Both the position numbers and the translations under genes were made by a program. Source: an uncultured Flavobacteriaceae bacterium (GTDB taxonomy: Bacteria; Bacteroidota; Bacteroidia; Flavobacteriales; Flavobacteriaceae). From it: a stretch of 64,000 bases of DNA. A model generated the notes under the pieces. The model did not search any database, was not told where the DNA came from, and saw only the letters and a list, made by a program, of their open reading frames with translations. Numbering within the stretch: position 1 is the stretch's first letter; every line of letters begins with the position of its first letter. This document shows positions 18,241 through 27,494 of the stretch, piece by piece. Where the stretch lies: the NCBI GenBank assembly GCA_947502495.1, contig CANNAC010000002.1:434001-498000 (forward strand). The letters run 5' to 3'.

Positions 18241-20591
18241 TATCTCACTACCATTATTTTTAAAACTTTAGTTTCAAAAGTATCTAAGTCGGAAAGCATA
18301 ATTAAATAAACACCTGAAGCTACGGTATTATTAGCAAGGTTTTTCCCATTCCAAAAAGCAGTACCTCCATCTATTTCTAAGTTATAGCCTTTATATCTGG
18401 TATTGGTTCTTGTTTCTGCTTCTGCCACTAAATTACCTTCTATATCTGTAATTTTAATATTTACATTTTCTGAAATATCTTTAATTTTCACTTTGTCCTG
18501 CTCCAAATTAAAGGTAGGTCTTACCGGATTTGGATACACGTAAGCATCTTCTAATCCTTCTAAAGCAGCAGATCCTCCAGCTTTAAAAGACACTAAGCCA
18601 TTTTCTGTTGCTATGTATACGGTTCCGTTAGAATCGTCTATCGATAAATCGATAATACTGTTTGTTGGTAATGGCGAGTTACTTTGCGTAAAGTGGTAGA
18701 TCGTTTCTTGTCCGTCGGAAGAGAAATAAAACAATCCTGAAGATAGCGTAGATATCCATTTATTATTAGATCCATCGACTTCAATATCTGTAATAAATTG
18801 CTGAAACAAAAGCTCTTCCGCCACACCATCTTCTAAAATAATAATTTCACTTGCTACAGGTTCTGGTTCTGTAAAAAAGGAAGAAGTATTATACAATACT
18901 CTTAATCCTTTATTTGTACCAAACCAGATTTGATTTCTATTATCTACAGCTAGTGCAGTAACAGATGTAGAAGGCATATTTTGTTCTTCGGTATAAATAG
19001 CGTTTAACTTTTCTCCGGTGTTATTATTTTCGTTGTATCCCATAAGTCCGAAAGTATAACCTCCAAACCATTTGGTACCATTACTATCGATTACCAAATC
19101 TCCATAACCCCATTCGTCATTTAATGGATCTTGAATTAAAGACGAAAAATCAAAGCTTTGCCATTGATTTGTAGAAGGATCATACGATTTTAAAGGCTTC
19201 GCTACTCTTGCGGTTGTAGTCCACAAAAGTCCGTTTCTATCAAAATCGGCAGCACCTTGTCTAATACTAATTACACTTGGAGCACCTGGCACTACTAAAG
19301 ATTCTAAACCACTATTTGTTTGATCCAGTAAAGTGATTGGAATATCATTGGTCACTTCTAAAATTCCATCTTGAAAAGAACTTATAAACACATTATTTTC
19401 TACAAATGGATTTACTGCAATAGCATTTAAATTCCTAGCAGTTAACACACTGTCAAAAGGAATATTTCTCCATTCCTCTCCTTTTAAATGACTAATTCCT
19501 TCCTGCTTATATGGTGTAGGCACATAATAAAAGTTATAATCTCCAAAGGTTGCCCAAAGGTTATTATTAGATGCTTTTATAGAAAATGCACTATTTAAAA
19601 GTGGTCCATTTGGTACAATTGGTTCAAATTCTACAGGATTTAATATTGGTGTTTTCATTAGACCGTCTTTGGTCCCGATATAAATAAATTCGGCATCGAT
19701 GGTTGCAGATGTAAATTCTGTATCTAAGTCTTCACCAGTAGTCACTTGTGCTACCAAGTTAAAGTCACCATCGTAAATAAAAACATCATTTTTTGTAGTA
19801 ACAATTAAATAATCATTAATGCTTCTAAGATCTAGAGGCAAGTCGTCATACCTAATTAATTGCGTCAACGCACTGCCTTGTAATTCATAAAAAGCACGCC
19901 AAGTTCGACAAACATAAAGCTTATCGTTATTCGATTCAATCACCGCAAAATCGCCTGAAACGACACTTTGCCATTCGTTATAATCTATTAAATTAGCACT
20001 ACTTAATGGTGCTTTTCTAATCCCTCTTCCATTTAAACATGCAGCATAAATAAAATCATCATAAACAACCGTTTGTTTTACAGCAATTTGCCCTCCTAAA
20101 TCGCCAATATAATACGTGTCTCCAAATTCTAAACGCTCTAAATCATATACAGATATTCCATAATCGGAAGAAATATAAACCAAGCCATCGTGTTCATTAA
20201 AATGATTGATATTCTTATCATTAGGCGGTATTGTAGGCTTATCTATTATATCTAAAATGGTTAAAACATTTTCTTCAGGATCATCAAAAGCGATTTCCAT
20301 CAAGCCGTTTTCATAACCAATAATTAATAGTTCATAAACCTCACTATAATGAATTGCAGAAATAATTTCTCCAGACAAACCATTTATAGTGGTAACCGTT
20401 TTTATTTCATTCGTTTCCAAGTCATAACTAAAAATAGCATTTTCTGCTGCAGCATATATCTTATTGTTTCCTTGGGAAACATCTTTAATATCATAAAAAG
20501 AAAAATGCCCTTGCCATTGTGCAGAATAATCTTGTGCAAATGAAAACACTGGGAATACTAAAATTAGAAATAGTGCAATTTTTTTAATCAT
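18240..20591 (-). CDS. porZ: Type IX secretion system component PorZ-like protein
   Basis: The 783-residue protein has a signal peptide (about 1-19) followed by two-component-regulator-propeller-type repeats. Examples are GLSGEIISAIHYSE, QIWFGTNKGLRVLYN and NKWISTLSSGLFYF. It ends with a C-terminal sorting-like domain (about 690-783, AYVYPNPVRPTF to VASGVYLIMLS). Length and layout match Porphyromonas PorZ (about 776 residues), a surface protein of the T9SS attachment complex that helps with A-LPS modification of cargo. It directly precedes recO. Its presence fits the two T9SS cargo genes nearby. Confidence 0.8.
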   Translation of the reverse strand: MIKKIALFLILVFPVFSFAQDYSAQWQGHFSFYDIKDVSQGNNKIYAAAENAIFSYDLETNEIKTVTTINGLSGEIISAIHYSEVYELLIIGYENGLMEIAFDDPEENVLTILDIIDKPTIPPNDKNINHFNEHDGLVYISSDYGISVYDLERLEFGDTYYIGDLGGQIAVKQTVVYDDFIYAACLNGRGIRKAPLSSANLIDYNEWQSVVSGDFAVIESNNDKLYVCRTWRAFYELQGSALTQLIRYDDLPLDLRSINDYLIVTTKNDVFIYDGDFNLVAQVTTGEDLDTEFTSATIDAEFIYIGTKDGLMKTPILNPVEFEPIVPNGPLLNSAFSIKASNNNLWATFGDYNFYYVPTPYKQEGISHLKGEEWRNIPFDSVLTARNLNAIAVNPFVENNVFISSFQDGILEVTNDIPITLLDQTNSGLESLVVPGAPSVISIRQGAADFDRNGLLWTTTARVAKPLKSYDPSTNQWQSFDFSSLIQDPLNDEWGYGDLVIDSNGTKWFGGYTFGLMGYNENNNTGEKLNAIYTEEQNMPSTSVTALAVDNRNQIWFGTNKGLRVLYNTSSFFTEPEPVASEIIILEDGVAEELLFQQFITDIEVDGSNNKWISTLSSGLFYFSSDGQETIYHFTQSNSPLPTNSIIDLSIDDSNGTVYIATENGLVSFKAGGSAALEGLEDAYVYPNPVRPTFNLEQDKVKIKDISENVNIKITDIEGNLVAEAETRTNTRYKGYNLEIDGGTAFWNGKNLANNTVASGVYLIMLSDLDTFETKVLKIMVVR

Positions 20592-20660
20592 AACTTAATT
20601 CTTCAACTTCAAATATATTTATATCTAACGAGTTTTGTGTTAAAATAATATATTAAAAAC

Positions 20661-20692
20661 AAAAAAAGCTCCCTATGTTAGGAAGCTTTTTT
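20661..20692 (-). terminator. Terminator of gdhA
   Basis: The stem AAGCT-C-CCTA / TAGG-A-AGCTT, with one mismatch and a TGT loop, lies in A and T runs downstream of gdhA on the minus strand. Confidence 0.8.
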
Positions 20693-20708
20693 CAATACTT
20701 ATAATATA

Positions 20709-22052
20709 TTATACCACACCTTGTGCTAACATAGCGTCTGCTACTTTTACAAATCCTGCAATGTTTGCTCCTTTTACATAATCGATATACCCATCTTCTT
20801 GCGTACCATAAGTAACACATGACTCGTGAATATCGTTCATAATTTGGTTTAATTTAGCGTCTACTTCTTCACGTGTCCAATTGAAACGTAAAGAGTTTTG
20901 ACTCATTTCTAAACCAGAAGTTGCAACACCTCCAGCATTCGATGCTTTTCCTGGTGAGAATAAAACTTTCGCTTTTTGTAAAGCCTCAATCGCCTCTGGC
21001 GTTGTTGGCATATTTGCACCTTCGGCAACTGCGATAACATTATTATTTATTAATGCTTTTGCTTCGTCTGCGTTTAATTCATTTTGTGTTGCACATGGTA
21101 ATGCGATATCACAATTTACACTCCAAGGTCTTTCTCCTTTATGAAAAGTTGCGGTAGTATATTTTTCCGTGTATTCACTTATTCTTCCACGTTTCACATT
21201 TTTAACTTCCATAATAAAAGCTAATTTCTCTGCATCGATACCATCTGCATCATAAATGTAACCTGAAGAATCAGACATAGTAACTACTTTACCACCAAAT
21301 TCTGTAGCTTTTTCACAAGCATATTGTGCAACGTTACCAGATCCAGAAATAACTACTGTTTTTCCTTCAAAAGAATCTCCTTTAGTAGCCAGCATATTTT
21401 TAGCAAAGTATACTGTTCCATAACCTGTAGCTTCTGGACGGATTAAAGAACCTCCATAAGAAATCCCTTTTCCAGTTAAAACGCCTGTAAATTCATTACG
21501 TAATCTTTTGTATTGACCAAACATATAGCCAATTTCACGACCACCAACACCAATATCTCCTGCTGGTACATCTGTATTTGCTCCGATATGACGAAATAGT
21601 TCACTCATAAAAGATTGGCAAAAACGCATTACTTCGTTATCACTTTTTCCTTTTGGGTCAAAATCACTTCCTCCTTTTCCTCCTCCCATTGGTAAGGTGG
21701 TTAACGAGTTCTTGAATACTTGTTCAAATCCTAAAAACTTTAAGATACTTAAATTCACAGATGGATGAAAACGTAACCCTCCTTTATAAGGTCCTATTGC
21801 AGAATTAAATTCCACTCTAAACGCTCTATTTACCTGTGTGTTCCCTTTATCGTCAATCCAAGGAACTCTAAAGATTATAGTACGTTCTGGTTCTACCATA
21901 CGTTCTAATAACATCTTATTTTGGTACTGAGGATTCTTCTCTATAAACGGAATAACCGTTTCTGCTACTTCATGAACAGCCTGCATAAATTCAGGTTCAT
22001 GACTATTTTTTTCTTTTACTATATTTAAAAAAGCTTCAATCTTATTTTCCAT
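20709..22052 (-). CDS. gdhA: NADP-specific glutamate dehydrogenase
   Basis: The 447-residue protein has the hexameric GDH length. The substrate-binding PMGGGKGGSDFDPKGK motif (about 120-135) and GPYKGGLRFHPSVN are present, and a Rossmann domain follows with VVISGSGNVAQYA (about 235-247). It interconverts 2-oxoglutarate plus ammonia and glutamate in the cytoplasm. The 447-residue form and the FKNSLTTLPMGGGKGG context suggest the NADP-dependent anabolic enzyme. It has its own terminator, and the 241-bp upstream gap to the divergent barrel gene is AT-rich. Confidence 0.95.
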   Translation of the reverse strand: MENKIEAFLNIVKEKNSHEPEFMQAVHEVAETVIPFIEKNPQYQNKMLLERMVEPERTIIFRVPWIDDKGNTQVNRAFRVEFNSAIGPYKGGLRFHPSVNLSILKFLGFEQVFKNSLTTLPMGGGKGGSDFDPKGKSDNEVMRFCQSFMSELFRHIGANTDVPAGDIGVGGREIGYMFGQYKRLRNEFTGVLTGKGISYGGSLIRPEATGYGTVYFAKNMLATKGDSFEGKTVVISGSGNVAQYACEKATEFGGKVVTMSDSSGYIYDADGIDAEKLAFIMEVKNVKRGRISEYTEKYTTATFHKGERPWSVNCDIALPCATQNELNADEAKALINNNVIAVAEGANMPTTPEAIEALQKAKVLFSPGKASNAGGVATSGLEMSQNSLRFNWTREEVDAKLNQIMNDIHESCVTYGTQEDGYIDYVKGANIAGFVKVADAMLAQGVV

Positions 22053-22223
22053 TTTATGAAATTTTGAGAAATATTATATATCTAATATTGTATATGCAAA
22101 TATACATTATCTTTAAAAATTACATACTTTTTTTTTGTTTTTAGCAATGCCTATTGCATAATAATTTATTAGATTTGGTTGTTATCATAAAGAACAACAA
22201 CAATAATTCATCCTTTTAGCTGT

Positions 22224-22231
22224 TATATTTG
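22224..22231 (+). promoter_or_regulatory. Candidate -7 box TATATTTG
   Basis: TATATTTG followed by C matches the TAnnTTTG consensus 63 bp before the ATG at 22294. A second TATATTTG lies at 22251-22258. No well-spaced TTG was found for either. Confidence 0.35.
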
Positions 22232-22293
22232 CAAGTTTGGAGGGAATTTATATATTTGTTGGATGTATTTTGCTCTAATCTTGAAATCATACC

Positions 22294-23091
22294 ATGTTTA
22301 ATTTGAAACAATTAACCTTCATTTTGTTCTTTATTATAGGAACGCACGCTGCAGTTTCCCAATTAGGATTTTCGCATGAAATAGGTGTCATTGCTGGCCC
22401 AGTGGCTATGCAATCGGATTTCGGAGTTAGAAATAGCTTTGAAACAGATGCAGGAAATACTGGTATAGGAATTGGTATTGTTCACTACATAAACTTTGCT
22501 TATCGAGCAGATTGTAATTGCTATTCTACAGATACTTATTTTAATGATCACTTTAAATTGCGAAGTGAGATCTCTTGGAATAAAACTAAATTAGATCATT
22601 TTGGGGAATGGGTTGAAAATCCAGGTTCCGGATATGACCAACTTAGAACACATCATGGTGAGGCAAACAATTTTGATATTGGTATGCAAATAGAGTACTT
22701 TCCTTTAAGTATTCGTTCTTTTCAAGGTTTTGCTTACAAATTTGCTCCTTTTATTAGCCTTGGAGCACATTACACTTCTTATAATCCCAAAGTATCCACC
22801 GATGAACCCGGCGGAAATATTCTAGATCCAAATAACTTTTTCGGGCCTTGGGTAAATGGGCAATCTTCGGTTTCTAATGTCATTAGTGATGCTTCTGGTA
22901 GCACTTGGTCAACAGTAGCCAGTGTAGGTGTACGTTATAAACTTACTGTGGTTTCCGATTTAATGCTAGATTTAAGAACGCAATATTTCTATAGCAATTG
23001 GGTAGACGGATTAAACCACACCTTAGCGTCTAATAAAGCCAATGATTGGTTATTATGGCTAAACTTTGGTTACATTTATTATTTAGACTAA
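22294..23091 (+). CDS. Putative outer-membrane protein of the THC0290_0291 type
   Basis: The 265-residue protein has a signal peptide (about 1-22, cleaved near AAVSQ) and a beta-barrel pattern (GFSHEIGVIAGPVAMQSDFG, MQIEYFPLSI, ending WLLWLNFGYIYYLD). A Cys pair occurs in RADCNCYSTDTYF. It resembles a Flavobacteriia family I know as THC0290_0291; the match is from memory. The function is unknown. The gene stands alone between the divergent gdhA and a strong terminator. Confidence 0.6.
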   Translation: MFNLKQLTFILFFIIGTHAAVSQLGFSHEIGVIAGPVAMQSDFGVRNSFETDAGNTGIGIGIVHYINFAYRADCNCYSTDTYFNDHFKLRSEISWNKTKLDHFGEWVENPGSGYDQLRTHHGEANNFDIGMQIEYFPLSIRSFQGFAYKFAPFISLGAHYTSYNPKVSTDEPGGNILDPNNFFGPWVNGQSSVSNVISDASGSTWSTVASVGVRYKLTVVSDLMLDLRTQYFYSNWVDGLNHTLASNKANDWLLWLNFGYIYYLD

Positions 23092-23113
23092 AAACTGAAA
23101 AAACACATAAAAC

Positions 23114-23145
23114 AAAAAAACTCTAGCCAATGCTAGAGTTTTTTT
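23114..23145. terminator. Bidirectional terminator
   Basis: A perfect 14-bp stem (ACTCTAGC / GCTAGAGT extended by A and T runs) with a CAAT loop lies between the convergent barrel gene and the trans-sulfuration gene. Confidence 0.9.
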
Positions 23146-23166
23146 TGTTCATACTACAATATATTT

Positions 23167-24306
23167 TCACCCTAAAGCTTGCTCTAAATCTGCTATTAAA
23201 TCAGAAGCATCTTCAATACCAACACTCAAACGAATAAGTGAATCTACAACGCCTATTTTTTCGCGTTCTTCTTTTGGTATACTTGCATGGGTCATACTTG
23301 CTGGATGACCAGCTAAAGACTCTACGCCGCCAAGAGATTCTGCAAGCGTAAATACTTTTAATTTTTCAACTAACTTAATTGCCTCATTATAGTTATTTCC
23401 TTTTGTTGTAAAGGAAACCATACCGCCAAAATCACGCATTTGTGCTTTTGCAATATCATGATTTGGGTGATTTTCAAATCCTGGCCAATACACATTTTCT
23501 ACCTTTGGGTGCTTTGCTAAATAGGTCGCAATTGCTTTTCCATTTTCACAATGCCGTTGCATTCTTAAGTGTAGCGTTTTTATTCCTCTTAAAACTAAAA
23601 AACTGTCTTGCGGACCACAAATTGCACCACTTGCATTTTGAATAAAGTATAATTTATCTGCTAAATCTTTATCCTTAACAACTAAACCGCCCATTACCAC
23701 ATCACTATGTCCGCCAAGATATTTAGTTGCAGAATGCATTACAATATCTGCTCCCAAATCTAAAGGCTGTTGCAAATACGGTGTAGCAAAGGTATTATCT
23801 ACAGCCAATAAAACATTGTGCTTTTTAGCGATGGCCGCTGTTGCCTTAATATCTATAATATTCAACATTGGGTTGGTTGGTGTTTCTACCCAAATAAGTT
23901 TTGTGTTTGCATTTACATAATTTTCAATAGTACTAACGTTTTCCATGCCTACAAAATGAAACTTAATTCCAAAATTTTCAAAAATCTTGGTAAATAACCG
24001 ATAGGTTCCGCCATATAAATCATTCGTCGAAATGACCTCATCACCAGATTTTAAAAGTTTTAGAATCGCGTCTATTGCTGCAAGGCCAGAACCAAATGCC
24101 AATCCGAAGTTCCCATTTTCAATACTAGCAAAGGCATTTTCTAAAGCATTTCTGGTAGGATTATGACTTCTAGAATATGCATAGCCTTTGTGTTCTCCAG
24201 GACTCGTTTGCACATAGGTTGTGGTTTGATATATTGGAGGCATAACCGCACCATAAGCTGGATCTGGTTTTTGTCCGCCATGTATTGCTTTTGTATTAAA
24301 TTTCAT
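23167..24306 (-). CDS. PLP-dependent trans-sulfuration enzyme, cystathionine gamma-synthase/lyase type
   Basis: The 379-residue protein matches the Cys/Met metabolism PLP family. SRSHNPTRNALE (about 46-57), the cofactor-stacking DLYGGTYRLF (about 96-105), and Lys195 in HSATKYLGGHSD as the Schiff-base residue are all present. GGVESLAGHPASMTHASIP near the C-terminus is characteristic. It acts on cystathionine or O-acyl-homoserine in methionine/cysteine metabolism. Sequence alone does not separate gamma-synthase (MetB) from gamma-lyase. It is a monocistronic gene divergent from the lipoprotein gene at 24404. Confidence 0.9.
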   Translation of the reverse strand: MKFNTKAIHGGQKPDPAYGAVMPPIYQTTTYVQTSPGEHKGYAYSRSHNPTRNALENAFASIENGNFGLAFGSGLAAIDAILKLLKSGDEVISTNDLYGGTYRLFTKIFENFGIKFHFVGMENVSTIENYVNANTKLIWVETPTNPMLNIIDIKATAAIAKKHNVLLAVDNTFATPYLQQPLDLGADIVMHSATKYLGGHSDVVMGGLVVKDKDLADKLYFIQNASGAICGPQDSFLVLRGIKTLHLRMQRHCENGKAIATYLAKHPKVENVYWPGFENHPNHDIAKAQMRDFGGMVSFTTKGNNYNEAIKLVEKLKVFTLAESLGGVESLAGHPASMTHASIPKEEREKIGVVDSLIRLSVGIEDASDLIADLEQALG

Positions 24307-24403
24307 TTGTACATTAATTTACAATAAAAATAACTTTTAATTCGTTGTATTCAAACCGAAAGAATACCTTTAATCTATCTTTAACTTTTAATACATTATT
24401 ACA

Positions 24404-25129
24404 TTGAAATTTTTTCGTCTACTTATACTTCTTCTTGTTTTTTCTTCTTGTAAAAAAGAAAGCGCAACACTTACTTTTTCTGAAACTAATATTTTAAAGG
24501 AAACCACCACTATCATTGAAATCAACATGCCTAAAGCACAAGGCAAAGGTCCTGCAATAGAAAAGATAAACCATACACTTCAGACCTTTGTTTGTCAAGC
24601 ACTACATATTGATGCTGCTTCCGAAAAAAAAGAATCTCTTGAAGAAAGTATGCAAGCTTTCAATACTGCTTACGACAATTTCAACACTTTAATTTCTTCC
24701 GAATTAAAAGAAGAATTACCGCAATGGGAAGCTCTAATTGATGGTGAGGTTATTTACAATACTGCCGATTTTGCATGTATAGCAATGAATTCGAGTATAA
24801 ATACTGGAGCAGCTAATAGCAATTTACTATTGCGTTTTTTCAATTTTGATGCCAATACAGGAAATCTTTTAACCACAAAGGATGTAATAAACAACATAGA
24901 AGAATTCACCGCTTTGGTTGAAAATTATTACAACAAAGAAGTAAATTCTACATTTACCGACGCGGATAATCTTTTAAATAATAACCAATTTAAATTACCG
25001 GAAACACTAGGCTTTAGTGAGGAAGGCATTATTATTTTATATGATAATTTTAATGTTGGTGCTTTTGAAAAAGAAATTGTAGAATTCACTATTCCGTATG
25101 AAGTAGCAAATACCTATTTAAAAATATAA
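24404..25129 (+). CDS. Lipoprotein with DUF4163/DUF3298-like fold
   Basis: The 241-residue protein begins MKFFRLLILLLVFSSCKKE, a lipoprotein signal with the lipobox FSSC (Cys16). The rest resembles the RsiV-type DUF4163/DUF3298 arrangement: an N-terminal EINMPKAQGKGPAIEKIN segment and a C-terminal EGIIILYDNFNVGAFEKEIVEFTIPYE. It is probably anchored in the outer membrane; the function is unknown. The start is TTG, chosen because the signal peptide begins there. It ends immediately beside the convergent DinB-like gene. Confidence 0.7.
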   Translation: MKFFRLLILLLVFSSCKKESATLTFSETNILKETTTIIEINMPKAQGKGPAIEKINHTLQTFVCQALHIDAASEKKESLEESMQAFNTAYDNFNTLISSELKEELPQWEALIDGEVIYNTADFACIAMNSSINTGAANSNLLLRFFNFDANTGNLLTTKDVINNIEEFTALVENYYNKEVNSTFTDADNLLNNNQFKLPETLGFSEEGIIILYDNFNVGAFEKEIVEFTIPYEVANTYLKI

Positions 25130-25585
25130 TTACAAAGATCTTTTAAGCGCTAGAATATATCCTAAATGAATGCCTTCATGAAAGGTATTAAAATCAATAG
25201 CCTCTTCTACATTTGTTAAAGTGCTTTTTATAGAAACGGTATATTCGTTATAGTTTTTAAAAAGCTTGTTATTATAATCTTCCTTGTTTTTTTCAATTGT
25301 AGAAAATAACAAACCTTTAATCTCATCTACCTCAGCTTGCGTAACATCACGCTCTGTTTTTGTTCCTTTTCTATAGGTTTCTATCATTTCATCACTTAAA
25401 ACAGAAGGCAATCCAGATAATTTATACACCAATAATTGTTGGGTAACAATGGTGTGTGCAACATTCCAAATTATATTATTATTAAATCCTTCAGGAACTT
25501 TATTTAGCTGTTCTAACGTATAGTTATCCATAATAGATTCTAATAATTTTCTGTTTTTTAAGGTAATATCAAAAGCCCAATTCAT
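25130..25585 (-). CDS. DinB-family protein
   Basis: The 151-residue helical protein has a DinB/YfiT-like layout: an early NVAHTIVTQQLLVY segment (about 44-57) and a late FHEGIHLGYILALKR (about 134-148), which place candidate metal-binding histidines at the two ends of a four-helix bundle. Bacterial DinB-like proteins are often metal-dependent thiol transferases. The substrate is unknown. It is convergent with the lipoprotein gene with no gap, and divergent from the ArsC-like gene. Confidence 0.75.
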   Translation of the reverse strand: MNWAFDITLKNRKLLESIMDNYTLEQLNKVPEGFNNNIIWNVAHTIVTQQLLVYKLSGLPSVLSDEMIETYRKGTKTERDVTQAEVDEIKGLLFSTIEKNKEDYNNKLFKNYNEYTVSIKSTLTNVEEAIDFNTFHEGIHLGYILALKRSL

Positions 25586-25659
25586 GTTTCTATTTTTTGT
25601 TTAAAAGTAATTATTTTTTTAGTTTAAATGACGTTCTTTGTTACTTAAACCTGTACAGC

Positions 25660-26016
25660 ATGAAAAAAGTATACTACCTAAAAACCTGTAGTACTTGTGT
25701 TCGAATTTTAAAGGAATTAAACCTTCCTTCCGAATTTATCTTACAAGACATTAAAAAGGAAGAAATTACAGCAAATCAGCTAGAAGAAATGAAAGCATTG
25801 GCTGGAAGCTACGAAGCGCTTTTTAGTAAACGTGCTACCTTGTACAAGAAAATGGATTTAAAAAACCAAAGCTTAACAGAGAAAGACTACAAGCATTATA
25901 TTTTAGATCACTATACCTTTTTAAGTCGTCCGGTTTTTATTGTGGATGATGCCATCTTTATAGGAAACTCTAAAGCAAATGTAGAAGCTGTAAAACAAGT
26001 TTTGAATGCACAGTAG
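25660..26016 (+). CDS. ArsC/Spx-family (arsenate reductase-like) protein
   Basis: Starting at the ATG at 25660, this is a 118-residue thioredoxin-fold protein with CSTC (Cys10, Cys13) after the first strand, KKVYYLKT. It also has TLYKKMDL and LSRPVFIVDD, which match the ArsC/Spx layout. The longer open frame from 25597 adds an unconvincing N-terminus, so I prefer 25660. The role may be redox or arsenate reduction, or an Spx-like regulator; family membership does not decide. It overlaps the transporter gene by 11 bp, indicating cotranscription. Confidence 0.8.
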   Translation: MKKVYYLKTCSTCVRILKELNLPSEFILQDIKKEEITANQLEEMKALAGSYEALFSKRATLYKKMDLKNQSLTEKDYKHYILDHYTFLSRPVFIVDDAIFIGNSKANVEAVKQVLNAQ

Positions 26017-26899
26017 AACCTTTGCCTTAGTTGCTGTTTTTTTAGTACAAGTACTTTATGGTTTAAACTTTACGTACGCAAAATTTGTAATGAATGAAGG
26101 TTACGTAAAACCTTTCGGACTTGTTTTACTACGTATTATTGGTGCCGTAATTTTATTTTGGATTTTAGATTGTTTTATGCCAAAAGAAAAAATTGACAGA
26201 AAAGATTATAAAACCTTTTTTCTAGCTGCGGTATTTGGTATTGCAACAAACATGCTATTATTTTTAGGAGGATTAGAACTTACTACGCCTATTCACGCTT
26301 CGGTAATCATGATTACTACGCCAATAATCATATTAATATTTTCATCCTTATTCTTACAAGAACGCATTACTGGCTTAAAAATAGTAGGGATATTATTAGG
26401 CTTTGCTGGAGCGATTGTACTTTCCGTTTACGGTAAATCGACACGTACAGGAGATAATATTCTCTTAGGGAATATCATGGTTTTTGCAAATGCCGTTTCG
26501 TACAGTATTTATATTATCATTATAAAAAAACTAACAGAAAAATACCATCCTTTTACCTTTATAAAATGGCTGTTTTTAATAGGTTTCTTTATGGTATTAC
26601 CTTTTGGGTACCAAGATGTACAAGAAATTAAATGGGAAACGTTTACACCTTCCGTTTACTTTTCTGTAGGTTTTGTGATTATAGGAGCCACTTTTTTCAC
26701 CTACATGTTAAACCCTTTAGCACTAAGAAAACTAAAAGCATCTACTGTTGGTACTTTTGTTTATTTGCAACCAGTAATAGCAGGAACCTTTGCTATTGCT
26801 ATGGGAGTAGATACCATAAACATTGTAAAAATAGTTGCGATGCTTCTTATTTTTTCTGGAGTATATCTAGTAAGTAAAACGCCTAAACTAAAAGACTAA
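26006..26899 (+). CDS. DMT-superfamily (EamA) transporter
   Basis: The 297-residue protein has about ten hydrophobic segments in two EamA repeats. The first runs from about 8 to 135 and ends GFAGAIVLSVYG; the second from about 150 to 290 and ends LLIFSGVYLVSKT. It is an inner-membrane permease for an unknown metabolite. It overlaps the ArsC-like gene by 11 bp and is convergent, 3 bp apart, with the thioesterase gene. Confidence 0.9.
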   Translation: MHSRTFALVAVFLVQVLYGLNFTYAKFVMNEGYVKPFGLVLLRIIGAVILFWILDCFMPKEKIDRKDYKTFFLAAVFGIATNMLLFLGGLELTTPIHASVIMITTPIIILIFSSLFLQERITGLKIVGILLGFAGAIVLSVYGKSTRTGDNILLGNIMVFANAVSYSIYIIIIKKLTEKYHPFTFIKWLFLIGFFMVLPFGYQDVQEIKWETFTPSVYFSVGFVIIGATFFTYMLNPLALRKLKASTVGTFVYLQPVIAGTFAIAMGVDTINIVKIVAMLLIFSGVYLVSKTPKLKD

Positions 26900-26902
26900 A
26901 AA

Positions 26903-27382
26903 TTATAACACTAGATTTTTTGGAGCTCTTCCTTTTGCTCTAGTATCTTCTTTGGTAAGCACTTTGTAGTCTTCCGATTTTGGGAAAGCATTCGCCAGAT
27001 TTAATAATACTTCTGGTAAATCTGTCATTTTACGCGCTTTTAGGTCAATCCAAGCACCCATCATTTCGCAAAACGCAATATTTTCACCTTTATGGTTATA
27101 AAAATTATGATCAAATTTAAAAAACTTCCCATCTTCACTTAATCCAGAAACTTCCAAGCTAACCGTTATTGGTTGTCCCATAAACGCTTCTTTAAAATAA
27201 TGCATGTGCTCATAAAAAACGACTGGTCCAATATTATGAATTGCTAGCTCTTTCATAGTAAAGCCGTGCTCCATTAAAAAAGCCATTCTAGTGTGACTCA
27301 TAAAATTAGTATATGCAGAATTTGCTAAGTGTCTATTCGCATCTACATCACTCCAACGTATTTCAAATTGTTTTTTATACAT
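26903..27382 (-). CDS. Acyl-CoA thioesterase of the 4-hydroxybenzoyl-CoA type (hotdog fold)
   Basis: The 159-residue protein opens with FEIRWSDVDANRHLANSAYTNFMSHTR, read as the 4HBT active-site region (pieces at about 6-32) where Asp15 or nearby acidic residues serve as the base. A long central helix and the strand block ITVSLEVSGLSEDGKFFKFD follow. Such enzymes hydrolyse acyl-CoA thioesters; the chain preference is not predictable. The gene is single and convergent with the EamA gene. Confidence 0.85.
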   Translation of the reverse strand: MYKKQFEIRWSDVDANRHLANSAYTNFMSHTRMAFLMEHGFTMKELAIHNIGPVVFYEHMHYFKEAFMGQPITVSLEVSGLSEDGKFFKFDHNFYNHKGENIAFCEMMGAWIDLKARKMTDLPEVLLNLANAFPKSEDYKVLTKEDTRAKGRAPKNLVL

Positions 27383-27466
27383 AGTTTAAATTTTGAAGAA
27401 CAAATCTACATAAATATATTATGCACGCATACTATAAATTGTGTTTTCTAAACCTATTGTTTTAGT

Positions 27467-27474
27467 TACCTTTG
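27467..27474 (+). promoter_or_regulatory. Candidate -7 box TACCTTTG of yicC
   Basis: TACCTTTG is an exact TAnnTTTG match 20 bp before the yicC ATG at 27495. The nearest upstream TTG (27439-27441) is 25 bp away, longer than usual. Confidence 0.45.
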
Positions 27475-27494
27475 TAAAACTTAAATAAAATCTT

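Noticed and set aside
25597-25659. Upstream extension of the ArsC-like gene
   Set aside because: The hydrophobic extension is not in the family, and the ATG at 25660 gives the usual N-terminus.
26632-26877. 81-codon frame within the EamA transporter gene
   Set aside because: It is an out-of-frame shadow of the transporter, rich in Tyr, Phe, Cys and His.
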